A stretch of 64,000 bases of DNA. It comes from Utricularia gibba (taxonomy: Eukaryota > Streptophyta > Magnoliopsida > Lamiales > Lentibulariaceae). Shown one piece after another: positions 53,078 through 64,000 of the stretch (within the stretch, counting starts at the first letter, position 1; each line of letters opens with the position of its first letter). The translations under genes and the position numbers were made by a program. The stretch spans positions 248,001 through 312,000 of the forward strand of contig NEEC01000017.1 of assembly GCA_002189035.1 (NCBI GenBank). Reading direction: 5' to 3'. The notes beneath the pieces were generated by a model that was given only the letters and a program-made list of their open reading frames with translations, was not told the DNA's origin and did no database searches.

Positions 53078-54406
53078 TGCAATCAAACTTACATCCGGAT
53101 CCAAGTGATGAGAATACGAATTCTCCCCCTTCTTGCTACTTCCTATCGCTAAAACCCCAGGTGAGTGGAGCTGTCATTTTTATGAAATTGATTCAGAAGG
53201 TGATATCCCAAAAGATAACACATTCAGTATTTCATTGGCCAAGGTACCGGTTTTAAATAGTTGCTCAGAACCGCTTACTTGGTTAAAAAGTGTGGCTGCT
53301 TGGCAGGTGTCAACCACTATCAGCAGTTCTTTAAACCTGATGATGAAAAAAATTTAAGAAAACAACAAATGAAAAAGGAATACCTTTCAGTTGAACGCAC
53401 CAATGCATTCACAGATCATAGTTTACTTCAAAAACTCGATATACATTGTAATAAAGTGAGGAAAAACCTTTTCTTTTCCTTCATTTGTTTCACAGCATCA
53501 GCCAAATCATGGCTCTGAAGTTCCTCCGAGTCCTGAAACTTGAGGAACTCATTGCCACCATGACCAGTCATGTAAAGAAGTATGTGACTGCCTTCATCGC
53601 TCAGGAGTCTTTTTGATCGCGGGACTGATGTTTCATGACGTCCAGTTAATACTCGCAAAAAATTTTCAACAGTCACCTCATAACCTCTATAATCAACCTA
53701 GAAGGAAAAGCAGGTCTTTGATATTTCTAGAAAAAAAAAAAAAAACTAGACGCGAGTTAAGAGCTTATTAACATTAGTACGTTGCAATAATTCTAAGCTC
53801 ACCTCAACATTATCCCCATATAAATTAAGGCGGTGATTTTCATTGTTAAAGACCTGGGCAGGATACTTGTTCCGAGCATTGCAAGCCATATCATCAGCCA
53901 ACATAAGAATTATCCTCTCATCAGGTATTCCTAACCGTTTCACTGTCCTATAGACAACCAGCGCATAATATACAAGAATTCAAAACATTATTCACCGAAT
54001 CTGAAAATGTACGACACTAAAGCTTCATTTTCATTTACCTGTACAAAGACAAGGTATTAGCCATGTGACGATAGTTAAACCTGAAAGAAAACACAACTGT
54101 CAGCGAACAAATTCAAATGCTACAGTAAAGGGAGATGAAACCGGCTTCCAAGCACATCTTCATTGACGTCTGAACTGCTAAAATTACATCGAAAAAACAG
54201 CAACAGTGCCACTCGAATGCAATAAAAGGATTGAAGAGAGAACTATGGTAAAAATAGTACCAGAAGCGAGAGGTACAAACAAGAACGGCCCAATTATTCG
54301 TATGCATAGTAGAAGAGGAAGATGGATCCAATGCGCTGGACTGCTGGCAAAGAAGCACAACGGTCAAGACCGCTAAAAATGTTGGGAAGCTCAGCCAACA
54401 CCTCAT
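52222..54406 (-). CDS. PIGK: GPI-anchor transamidase catalytic subunit (GPI8 / PIG-K)
   Basis: This ER enzyme cleaves the C-terminal signal of proteins and joins them to a GPI anchor. Ten exons on minus are 54261-54406, 54039-54080, 53803-53947, 53468-53697, 53279-53336, 53093-53170, 52900-52988, 52728-52809, 52455-52634 and 52222-52347. They total 1,176 bp, 391 residues, all in frame. A signal peptide ([16 protein letters not shown]) precedes [15 protein letters not shown] and [43 protein letters not shown] and [14 protein letters not shown] follow. The caspase-like catalytic His is His157 ([10 protein letters not shown]) and the Cys is Cys199 ([11 protein letters not shown]), the same numbers reported for yeast Gpi8. 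The family motif NFFGSVMET is present. The last exon adds a C-terminal membrane span ([19 protein letters not shown]). The start is the second Met of the open frame, beginning the signal peptide. Intron 6 holds a 26-base poly-A/T tract. Confidence 0.95.
53046..53071. repeat. 26-bp poly-A tract in PIGK intron 6
   Basis: An uninterrupted A run on + (poly-T in the sense of the gene), between exons 6 and 7 (intron 52989-53092). It is probably length-variable. Confidence 0.9.
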
Positions 54407-55835
54407 TTTTGTAAAAACAATTCCTGCGAGCAACTTGTAGTTTCTTTTCACTGTATCTCCCCACCATCCAGTTTACGAAACACCTACGATTTCCCGGGAA
54501 GATTGCTACTCCTTGACAGCGAACAGCAACACCCCTATACATGAACCACAAAACAAAATTAAAAAAGAAATTTACAAATCAAAGTGAATTAGAAAGAAGA
54601 GTGAAGGGAAGATCCAGCAGAACTTGAGAGCGGCGGCCGATGAGTTAGGAAAGCTCCAGTTACTTATTTCAAGGAAGCTCAGAGAATGAACAATCGTGGA
54701 TCAAAAATCACATTCTTTAACAACAAACATACACGTTGATCATCCACAGGAAGAAATCGAAAGCGCATTCCCTCGGCTGAGGCTGGGAAACTTCGTCTTC
54801 GGTCCAAAACGACGTCGCTTGCGCTGAGTCCACGTAGCGAGGACGCTTTCAATAGCAACCGTGGCCGCTCCGGATGTAGGAGACCCCCGTGTCGAATGCT
54901 ACTGGAAAATTGAAATTAATGCATTTTGTGAAATTGTGAGTGGGGGATTTACTCATTTAAATAGTTCGGGGAATTTATTTTTTTTCATTTAAAAAAATTC
55001 AAATTTGGAAACGACAAAGGAAAGAGGTCAAAGGGGAATTAATCTGAAGATTAGGTTAATATTGTTTTTATATTGATAATCAGCCAATGAGGTGCTGTGG
55101 TGGATGAAACTTTCATGGAGAGAACCAGGACGAGGCAAATCAACTGACGACAGGAACTCAATCACTCACCCGACGACAAGAAAGCAGACGCGTTGCCGGA
55201 ACGGTTACCGGTTGACACCGTCTGTCCTTTCTGCTGGTGATTTGTAAGTGAAACAAGCCGGGGATTGCGATGTTGGCGCCTTCTTTGGATCTTAGTTGTA
55301 TGAGAGTCTTACTTGTCGGTTATTTCTGATCCTGATCTGGATTCGTATGTCCCTTTATGCATTCGCTTGCTTTTGATTATCGTGGCTTTGGGCTTGCAGC
55401 TTTCTTATTTCCGATCAGACTCCTGGTAGAAAAGTTGTCCTTTTGCGCCTGCGTGAATGCTGCTTTCTGATTAGGATCATTAATGTTTCTAAGTGTTTTA
55501 ATTCTGTGAAAAAAGTCAGATTTGGGGCAGCTGGTCTGGTACTGATTGGAAGCTGCCAGTTCCGATGCTTATATTTTGGTTGTTGCTGATTCTGTCCAAC
55601 GGCGGCTGAAGAAACAAGTACTGGCGTCAATTTTGCGTTACAGTGTTGAGGGAATGGAGTGAAAGTAAATATACAGAGGAATTCAGTTTTTGATTGAGGT
55701 AGCGAGTTGAGAGCGTTCACTCTCTTGCTGGAGGGGGATGGATTCTTCATCCGGCGTGGCTCGTAGATCAATAGTATTTTGATTTCAAGAAACTCATGTA
55801 CCAAATAGAGGTTGTGGTCCAGTAACATTCAACAA
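54407..55835. promoter_or_regulatory. Head-to-head promoter region of PIGK (-) and the membrane carrier (+)
   Basis: 1.4 kb with a GC-rich core around 54770-54900 and 55150-55260, where the two transcription starts are likely. GTAAGTGAAAC at about 55244 followed by an AG close to the carrier ATG would allow a 5'-leader intron for the carrier gene, as is common in this family. The frame 55415-55828 (-) and other small frames show no domain. Confidence 0.45.
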
Positions 55836-58152
55836 ATGGAGCATACTGGAGCTGATAATCATACTTCCACAGATACTTTGAACAATCAAAAGGAGAGATA
55901 TATCCCTCTGGATATAGAAAATGGATCGACGAGTTTAGACATTGATTATTCTCAGAAGAAGTTGCAGAACCCGATCTCTGTTGCTGATGTGGTGAAAACA
56001 GTTTTGCTTATATTGGTTTGGTATACGTCTAGCACGTTTTTGACCCTGTAAGTAATGCTCTATGTTCTGACGAACTCATTGCGTATCCTATGTGTTCCAT
56101 GCTTAATTTCTGCTTCTAAGTTAGGTGAATTTCTCTTCTGAGCAGGTATAATAAAGCTTTGTTAGGGGATGACATGGGGAAATTCCCTGCGCCCTTATTA
56201 ATGAACACTGTCCACTTTGCTATGCAAGCTTTGTTGTCAAGGGCCATTACTTGGTTTTGCTCCAACAGATTTCATCCGCCAAATATGTCATGGAGGGATT
56301 ACTTTTTTAGAGGTCAGAGATCTTTTTTTAGCATGGTCTTTTCTGTGTTTCGAAGTTCTTCTTTTTGGCTGTTTTTTTTTCATTTAATATTGATCTCCGC
56401 GTTAATGTGCTAATTCATGTGCATGATATGAATATATTGTGCAGCTTGTTTCTCTGATAACTAATGATACCGATAGTTCTTGCCTTTCACAGTTGTTCCA
56501 ACTGCTATAAGCACTGCAATGGATGTAAATCTGAGCAATGTATCCTTGGTTTTCATCACAGTCACATTTGCCACTATGGTAGATATTCACCTACTACCAA
56601 ATTAAATCACGGTGCATGCCTTGTCTGAATAAGGAAACGCATTTATTCAGTGAACCTTTTTTGCTTTTCTCGTGCAGTGTAAATCAGCATCACCAATATT
56701 TCTCCTCCTCTTTGCTTTCGCTTTCAGGTACTTCTAAGAATTTATTAAATAGTTTCAAACTTCCTGTGTATTTTGAAGTTTTTATACGAATCTTATACCC
56801 TTCACGTAGATTGGAATCTCCTAGCCTTAAGCTGTTTGGTATCATCTTAATTATTTCAGCAGGGTAATGTTAACAGGTATGTATGCCTTCATGCTTTATT
56901 CTTCTTCTAATTTGTTATCCTCCTGGACATGCATGAGCACTGAATACAAAATGGGAAACATGTCCCACAAAATACATTATGAATATTTTCTTTTAACGTT
57001 TTGGCTCCACAACACAGTTGCAAGAGAGACACAATTTGAATTCTGGGGTTTCCTTTTCATTATGTTTGCGGCTGTGATGTCTGGTTTTCGCTGGTCAATG
57101 ACCCAGATTCTTCTTCAGGTATTCAACAGTACTCCATATGCATAGCTTTTTGTTTATTTTTGAAATTGACTGTGTACCCAGTGTTCTCACTGCGTGCCTT
57201 TATTCTTTTCTTGGGAAAATTCTGATATCAAACCGGCATGAAGAAAGAAGTCTATGGTGAGTGTTAATCTGAACCGCTGTGGAATTTGACCTTGAAATAG
57301 CAAAAGAAAAAGCAGAAATGAACTTTAGAAAATTCTGATTCTTGGAATGGTCCAATGCCCTCAAAAATCTTGATTCCGTATTCTCCCATGAAGGTCTCAA
57401 AAATCCACTTACTTTGATGAGCTATTTGACCCCCATCATGGCGATTGCAACTGCTCTACTTTCTTTGGCATTGGATCCATGGAAAGAGTTCAGGACTAGC
57501 AACTACTTTAGCAGCTCCTGGCAAACAATGAGGAGTTGTTTTTTGATGGTGTTTGGTGGAACTCTAGCCTTCTTCATGGTAAAAATGATTTTGATACTGC
57601 ACTGTTATCCCTCTCATATTGGATGAAGGCTGGACGAGTTGCTCTCTTTCCAGGTGTTAACAGAGTACATTCTCGTGTCAGTGACCAGTGCAGTAACCGT
57701 AACAATAGCTGGGGTTGTGAAAGAAGCTGTTACAATTGTGGTACAAATATCTGGGGCACCATAAACTCACGATTTTGAGGCTTTTATTCGTGACAGCGAA
57801 ATAAGTTGAAATTATAGAGGCCGTGACATTTGTTTTTCTCTGCTCTTAGGTTGCTGTGTTTTACTTCCACGACAAGTTCACCTGGATGAAGGGAGCTGGC
57901 TTGTTGACAATAATGGTTGGTGTCAGTTTATTCAACTGGTACAAGTAAGTTATCATACCTGAAACCCTTTAAAAGCAGCACTCCCTTCCAGGGGACGAAT
58001 TTCAGCTTCCCACGTGAACCTTGTTTGCCAGATACCAGAAGTTACACAAGGGTGAGGCACATCCCAGTTCTCCATCGGCTGCTGAGAAGCCACAATATGT
58101 TATTCTTGACGAGATGGACGACGATGAGGAGGAAGAAGAACATCTCTCCTGA
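55836..58152 (+). CDS. Nucleotide-sugar/triose-phosphate translocator family carrier (At1g06470 / SLC35C2-like)
   Basis: Drug/metabolite-superfamily carrier with about ten membrane spans, probably Golgi/secretory; substrate unknown. Eleven exons are 55836-56047, 56146-56312, 56493-56578, 56678-56727, 56810-56876, 57018-57118, 57244-57256 (13 bp), 57394-57578, 57654-57740, 57850-57944 and 58032-58152. The acidic, Ser/Thr-rich N-terminus is cytosolic. Motifs are VADVVKTVLLILVWYTSSTF, YNKALLGDDMGKFPAPLLMN, VPTAISTAMDVNLSNVSLVF, TFATMCKSASPIFLLLFAF, GFRWSMTQILLQ, LTEYILVSVTSAVTVTIAG and KEAVTIVVAVFYFHDKFTW. The acidic tail ends EMDDDEEEEEHLS. Exon 5 lacks one base: GCAGGGTAATG (56860-56870) should carry a fourth G to give the conserved AGVMLTV; as written it stops. 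With it the protein is 394 residues. The rest is intact, so a sequencing error is likely, a null allele possible. Confidence 0.92.
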
Positions 58153-61100
58153 ATGGCTCAAGCCTCCGGCACAGAGGACAACCTCTACCTCGTCAATATA
58201 CAGTACAGTCGCCCTCAAAGCTTCTGCTTGACTATACATTCCATTCGTTTGAAATTTTTGACATTCTTCGTGTAGATTATTCCACAAAACCTTCCCCACT
58301 TTTCTATTCGATTTATCTAGTTTCACACGGAAACAGACAGGGTTGCAGTAACTGTAGGTGGTTGGCAAGGATTTGGATTTGTCAGCATTGGCTGTATGAG
58401 ATGAATCTAGCAGAAAAGGACAAGTTAATTGGTGAAGCGGATATTGTTAGGAGAGATTCTTGGTAAAATAATTAGGTTTGGTTTGATATTTGCAGCAATT
58501 AAGTTTATTAAGAGTATTTGCAAAGTAGTTACGATATATATGTATAAACTTATGTACTCAACGGCAAATCTTTGTTGATTTTTTTTTTTGTAATGATATT
58601 TAAAAATTATTCAATCGTTAAAATAATTACTTTATTATTTCTTTAATATCTGATGACAATACATGAATTATGTCGAGTGTCCAAATAAAGTACATTTATT
58701 GTGATTGAGAGTGAGTTTATTTTTTATATTATTTTTTAGTTTCAAAAATTGCAAATTAAATTTAATAATAATTTAAGGCATTCGACCTAAATAGATACAA
58801 AACGTTGAGTACAATTATTTTTATTAATTACAAAGCACTCGAAAACATCCTTTCATAACCGTCAAGTGTGATTATGTTTGTTATATTAATTATAATATTT
58901 TAAAAAATCAATATCAATTTGTAGACAATCAACACTTTAACTTGATTTTCATAAGATATCTTATTTCTGATTTAAGTAAACATTTTAAACAAGATAAATT
59001 AATTAATATCTATTGATTAAAAAATAAATTTAAAGATCATATTTTATTTTACAATGGTTTTCACATAATATTTTTTTATGATTTTCTTGAATATTATAAT
59101 ACATAAATAAAAATCTTTTCATAATATATTTTATCAAAATAATTTAATAACTTATATATAAAATACTGTTAAAATCATTTCAAAGATTCGAAATTAAAAT
59201 TGTTGAATAACCATTATAAGTAGAAAAGTAGATTGAGGGAATGATCTTGCTATGTACTCAAATAGATCTAGATTGAATGTCAATGTGAGTTTTAATGATT
59301 GTAAAGCATATGATAAATAATATCTACTAATTTGAGCCAATGGAATTTTAGGAGTTAGTGATATCCCTAAATGATCGATACCTAAATTAGGAGTTGTGAT
59401 TAACATAAACATCAATTGATATTAGATTTGTATCTACTTGCAGCTCGAAACCAGAATCAAGACATAATGATTTCTGATTAAATCGTATAGATGCGATTTG
59501 AACCGCAGTTTTAAAAATGTGTTTCTAAACACCCATATCGACCATTGTGGGTGCTTGAAGAAATATTTATAGACACCAATAACACTTGATATGGGAGCTT
59601 GGAGTAAGCGTTTCCAACATCCTACTTATGAAAACTTGTCTAATTAATAACTTAATTAGGTCACAAAGCATCTCATAATAATTCTAAAAACAGAATTACA
59701 TTATGGGTTTACGTAATTACAACCGAACCATAATTCTCACTTTTAATACACGCTTAATTAATGTATGGATGCCTGAAATAAGTGTTTTTGACACCCCCAC
59801 AGTAGTGTATATGGGTGCCAAATGAAAACTTGTGTAATTAATGACTTAATTAATGCCACATTAATCTCTATATTTAGTGTATATGTCATGTGCTGGTTTT
59901 TCATGGAAGACTAATTATCAAGAAAATCTGCAGACCATAAAAACAAAGGGTCAGAAAAGCATCATCACAAGAAAAGCGATGAGATTCATGTTTTGAAAAG
60001 CAACACATAATAAAAAAGTATGTGTAGACGGCAAAGTAAAAAGAATAGAGAGGTTACAGAAACAAATAAAAGGAGTTTAGGGTTCATTGGAGGAATAATA
60101 AGACTAGTGCCAGCTCACACTTCACATATAAAGAGGGGAAGTAACAAGCATTTAAGTTGAACCTGAAATTTTCCTTGAATTTCGATCTCTGTAAAAACAA
60201 GAGAAGAGAAAAAAAAACTAGTAAACAATGACAACTAGTATTCTTTAGAGTTCACAATATGTTATATTTGCTTGTTTAATCTTTGGATACACCTTTCATG
60301 ATGAAATTGTCATGTATTGAGCAGCCACCTGACTTGCACACTAGCACTTTTTCTATTCATGCATTTTTGACTTAAATGCTAAGAATCTGCATCGCTCTTT
60401 GTGAAATTCCTCAAATGTTTAGCTATTGTTAGTCTTAGTTAGGACTTGATATGTAGTGTCATTATAATATAATGTGATAATACTTATTTTTGAGTGCTTT
60501 ACATAGAAAAATGATTAGTAATTTGTTACAAAAATCAGATTTTATTATGTATTTCTATATTTTCGTGACTAGCAGTAATGTTTGCATCTTTTGCTCCTAA
60601 TTGGCATGAAATCTTGGATTTAGTCTCAATTTTAGTTTTGACCACTTTCTTGAGCAATGCAATATGCTTTTGGGAATGCAAATCCCAATGAGCCAAAAAG
60701 TGTATAGTGAAAGCAACATGAAAAGAGGATAAAGCCAAATAAAATACACCAAATCCCAAGGTGAAGAAAAAATTGGATTTTGGAAATGATGAAGAAAAAG
60801 AATGAAGGAAATTTCACCAACCACTTCCATGAACACACATACACTTTTGGGCGGGCATCTATGCATAAAAACCAAAAAGAACAAAGAAGGCAAATCAGGA
60901 ATCAAGTAGAATTTTGAAAACTTCTTTTACTTATAAAGAACATCACTTCTAACTAGGAGTAATTTTAGTTTTTTTCGCACAAACTATTTATAATTATAGT
61001 TACTGTTTATGTTATTATTTCTTTTTTTGCTATTAAGTTGTGAAACAAAGATGATGTTTATGTAATGTTATGAAAATGTTTTATTTTTCCTTACTATGAG

Positions 61101-62219
61101 TAGTGTACCAATTTTTCTTTTAACCATGTTAGCCATAAATCACATTAATTCCATAATAAATGAGGATAGATCCAAGAGACTGAGGTAGTGACAATTATCT
61201 TAAATAATCTTAATTAGAGGTAGATCAAAGATTAAGGGAAAACAAGAGTTCAAGTAGATCTAATTTTTTGTTTGTTATATGTATGATTTGTAGTTTAGAT
61301 GAAGCTATTTTAGTGATGAGCATGCTCTCCTTGGAAGTCCTAAGGCATTACCTTGATTAATTTTAAATAAAGATTTATTTTTATCTATTTAGTGTCTTTC
61401 TGCATATTATAATGAAATTACTAGTCTTAGCTTAGACTAAATCTTTCATCTCTGATGAAAACTAAATACATTGATTTTCACATAGCAAGCACATAGTTCC
61501 CTGTATTCGATCTTAATCCATTATACTCATATTTATTGTATGATTAGGTTTATAAATTTTATTTTATAGGAAAATTTATATATTTACAATATGTGCAAAA
61601 TTTTCATTTATCAACTCCCAACCCTTGTAGGTTCAATAGAGTTTGCACTAAGCAAAAGTATCCACTGTAGTTTACGATTGTTATTATTATCATTTTTAAA
61701 AGAGTTATTAGAATGGTTGGAGATACTTTTGTCCCATTTGACTCCACGGTCTATTGGATATGTGTTGACATATATGAATATTTGCATTGAGTTGTGTCTT
61801 GAAGTGAAACTTCGACACTTTTCTTTTTTGCTGTGAGTGTATATTATAGGACTCAATACAACTATCACTATACACATAAGGGAAAAAAGGTATGTTATTA
61901 GTAAAATAGGTAAAGAGAGGATTCAAAAAATGGTACACCAATTTCATTTGAATCCATCCTTTAATTGAACAAAAATTTTCCCAAAGGCACATTAAACAAC
62001 ATCAAAGGTAACTGCTTTAATGTACATCTAGGAGAAATTTGACAGAAAATATGTCATTACTTTTTTCACATTCTTTTTGTAGGATTTGGTTTTGAATAAA
62101 GTAATGCACAAGATTGCATATATCTCTTTTCAAGCATGTAAAAGAATTTAAGTGATATTCTACCATCATTTGTGGATGTTTTAGGGACAAAACGATACTG
62201 TTACGGTGTTTTGAAGAAC
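58153..62219. other. AT-rich region with no convincing gene
   Basis: It contains the carrier's 3' untranslated region (58153 to about 58600), then AT-rich DNA. Two divergent direct copies of a ~100-base segment lie at about 59560-59660 and 59745-59870 (shared AATGAAAACTTGTGTAATTA type core). The frames at 60535-60905 and 61591-61992 have no recognisable domain and no splice-consistent extension that I could find. Confidence 0.5.
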
Positions 62220-62227
62220 CCGAGATC

Positions 62228-62801
62228 TAGGATGTTATCATGAACGAACAACTCGTGTTCGAATTGTGTTCAACTCAATTAAAATCGTTTATGTTTGTTT
62301 GAATAGTATAAATAAATGAACACAAACAAAATTCATGTTCGATTATGTTCGACTGTGTTTGATTATACTGTATAATATTATATTAAAATTATGCATTTTG
62401 ATATAAAATATATTATATTAATCAACATATAAATATACTATAATTATTCTACAATATATATAATATTAGAAATTATCTTTTATGTTAGTATTTAGATTAT
62501 TCATGATTTTCTATCATTTTTATCAATTAAAATATATGAAATACTAATTTATATTAAAAATATTATGTTTATATTTATGTTAAAATACTAATTTTTTTAT
62601 TTTTATGTTAAAATATAAATATATTATATTTATTCATGAATGTTCGTGAACGATTGTGAACTTTAAATAAACAAAAATGAACAAAATTTTTGTTCGACTA
62701 ACTTAAATAAATGAACACGAACAATTTTTTTGTTCGATAAAGTTATACAAACTAACACAAACATAGGTGTGCGTGTTCATTTGTTCGATATAACATCCCT
62801 A
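62228..62801. mobile_element. hAT-type MITE, 574 bp, 8-bp target duplication CCGAGATC
   Basis: CCGAGATC occurs at 62220-62227 and 62802-62809. The element starts TAGGATGTTATC and ends ATAACATCCCTA (reverse complement TAGGGATGTTAT), the TAGGG-type terminus of plant hAT elements. The inside is AT-rich with subterminal repeats of GTTCG/CGAAC and ACAAACA and codes for nothing. An 8-bp duplication fits hAT. Non-autonomous. Confidence 0.9.
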
Positions 62802-64000
62802 CCGAGATCTCATAAGAATGATATTGATATGACTAAAGATGAGAGAACATCGGAGGATCGTGATCTAGAGGGAGACCACCATGATGCACATGGGACTCTA
62901 GATGACAGAGTTATATATCTAACGAAGGAGAATGGAGAGCTTTCCTACAAGCTAGAGTGGTATGCGAGCTGTTAGGCCTACACGAACCATATTTTAATGA
63001 TATTGAACCACAATAGAAGCTGATTATCTTGGATGTAAATGATGTGCTCTTAAATATTATGTACAAATATGGACCCTCAAGGTCAATATTCTCTTCGAAC
63101 AAAAATCATATATGATTGATCAAGTATTGCTTTGATTAGCACAACACATGTTTGTATCTTTTATATGCATTTGTGTGATAATACTTTATGAAATGTATTG
63201 GCTTTTTCGTTTAATATATGCAATGTATGTACGTCTATCCATGAGTTTATTAGATGATGCTTGTATAACTTTGATGTAGGCATTTGGTCAACTAATGGCA
63301 AATAATATTTTCGCATTATCTTTTTTTCTTAATAAGAATTGCAAAAAATTCTTAATATATGATGTTTTTTATAGAGATCAGTTACAATCAATCACTCAAT
63401 GGATCTTTCAACCATCATTATTTGACAAACTGTTTTTCGTATAGGATCAATTAATGACTACGGACACAAGTGTTTGTATTCACACCAATTCTGACAACAT
63501 GGTATATTTGAAGAAGTTGAGTCACTTACGGTTTGTGAACCATGAGTTGAATACAAGATATGATGATCACAATACCTTTTTGATTGATGGCTCATTTCAC
63601 AAGTAAATGAGAAATCTGATAAGTTATTTTTTATATTTGCAACTAACATGGACTTTGCTATATATCAAAATTAATCTTTCATTTTTCATGAAAACATTGT
63701 TATTTTTTCAGTTTATTATGCACACACCTATGTTTTCAACCCGGCCATGAATCGATCAAGTTGACCTAGGTTACCCACATCTGAAAGATTTCCAAGCTAG
63801 GTAACTCTAAACTACTCATACCCCACATTTAATTATCTATTTTCCTTTCAATTACCTCTCTTCTCTCCTCGTTATAACAAATCCTCATGTTCTACGAATT
63901 GTTGAAGTAGCTAGAGTTTTAAAAAATCAGTTAAAGCATTTTGTTTCTATTCCAAGTTGATGCACTTACATTTTCTGAGTAAGTATGTTTTTGGCTTTTC
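62802..64000. other. Unassigned right edge
   Basis: Immediately after the MITE, a short hydrophilic frame (about 62803-62972: SHKNDIDMTKDERTSEDRDL...) continues from the sequence left of the MITE. It may be part of an old retroelement gag or spacer. I see nothing else assignable to the window end. Confidence 0.35.

Noticed and set aside
60535-60905. Overlapping minus frames rich in Phe/Leu that look like membrane segments
   Set aside because: AT-rich chance hydrophobicity, no family motif, no supporting gene structure.
1-64000. CRISPR arrays, tRNA or rRNA genes, telomeric repeats, organellar DNA insertions
   Set aside because: None could be recognised. The CCCAAT array is a hexamer but not the plant telomere repeat, and the tandem arrays lack spacer-repeat structure.

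Overview
This is nuclear DNA of a flowering plant. The host genes have GT-AG introns, and they include an AGAMOUS-type MADS-box gene, a xyloglucan endotransglucosylase/hydrolase (XTH), a PROTODERMAL FACTOR1-like gene, an ankyrin/Raf-like (VIK-type) kinase, the GPI-transamidase catalytic subunit (GPI8/PIG-K) and a triose-phosphate-translocator-family membrane carrier. The spaces between genes are AT-rich and packed with plant transposons. The species cannot be named from the sequence. Single-base losses in G/C homopolymers inside two otherwise normal genes suggest a draft assembly with homopolymer errors, or real broken alleles.

Layout. 0-8.25 kb: a decayed Mutator-like element (MULE) with a 47-bp terminal inverted repeat, a transposase relic on + and a plant-mobile-domain (PMD, MAIN-like) gene relic on -, the latter split by a Ty3/gypsy fragment. 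8.3-16.7 kb: a gene island with a small membrane protein of unknown function (8468-9019), a copia gag relic, the XTH gene (-) and the divergent PDF1-like gene (+). 17.1-17.7 kb: a palindromic 100-bp tandem array. 19.9-38.1 kb: a nested transposon tower. It holds a hAT transposase relic with a solo LTR inside it, then a copia element (A). Copia A contains a complete 3.3-kb PIF/Harbinger element and a second copia element (B), and copia B contains another solo LTR of the first family in opposite orientation. Target-site duplications fix most of these junctions. 38.2-44.6 kb: the MADS-box gene and the VIK-like kinase, both on -. 45.0-52.1 kb: a second MULE+PMD copy, flanked by inverted copia 3'-end/LTR fragments and carrying a 605-bp solo LTR. 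52.2-58.2 kb: GPI8/PIG-K (-) and the membrane carrier (+), head to head. 58.2-64 kb: AT-rich sequence without a convincing gene, containing a 574-bp hAT-type MITE with an 8-bp target duplication.

The host genes do not form a pathway. They act separately in wall remodelling (XTH), the epidermal surface (PDF1-like), floral organ identity (AG-like), kinase signalling (VIK-like), GPI anchoring in the ER (PIG-K) and organellar/Golgi small-molecule transport (TPT family). The most interesting non-gene feature is the MULE that carries a PMD gene tail-to-tail with its transposase. It occurs twice, in divergent copies with the same layout, which shows a stable two-gene transposon rather than chance adjacency.
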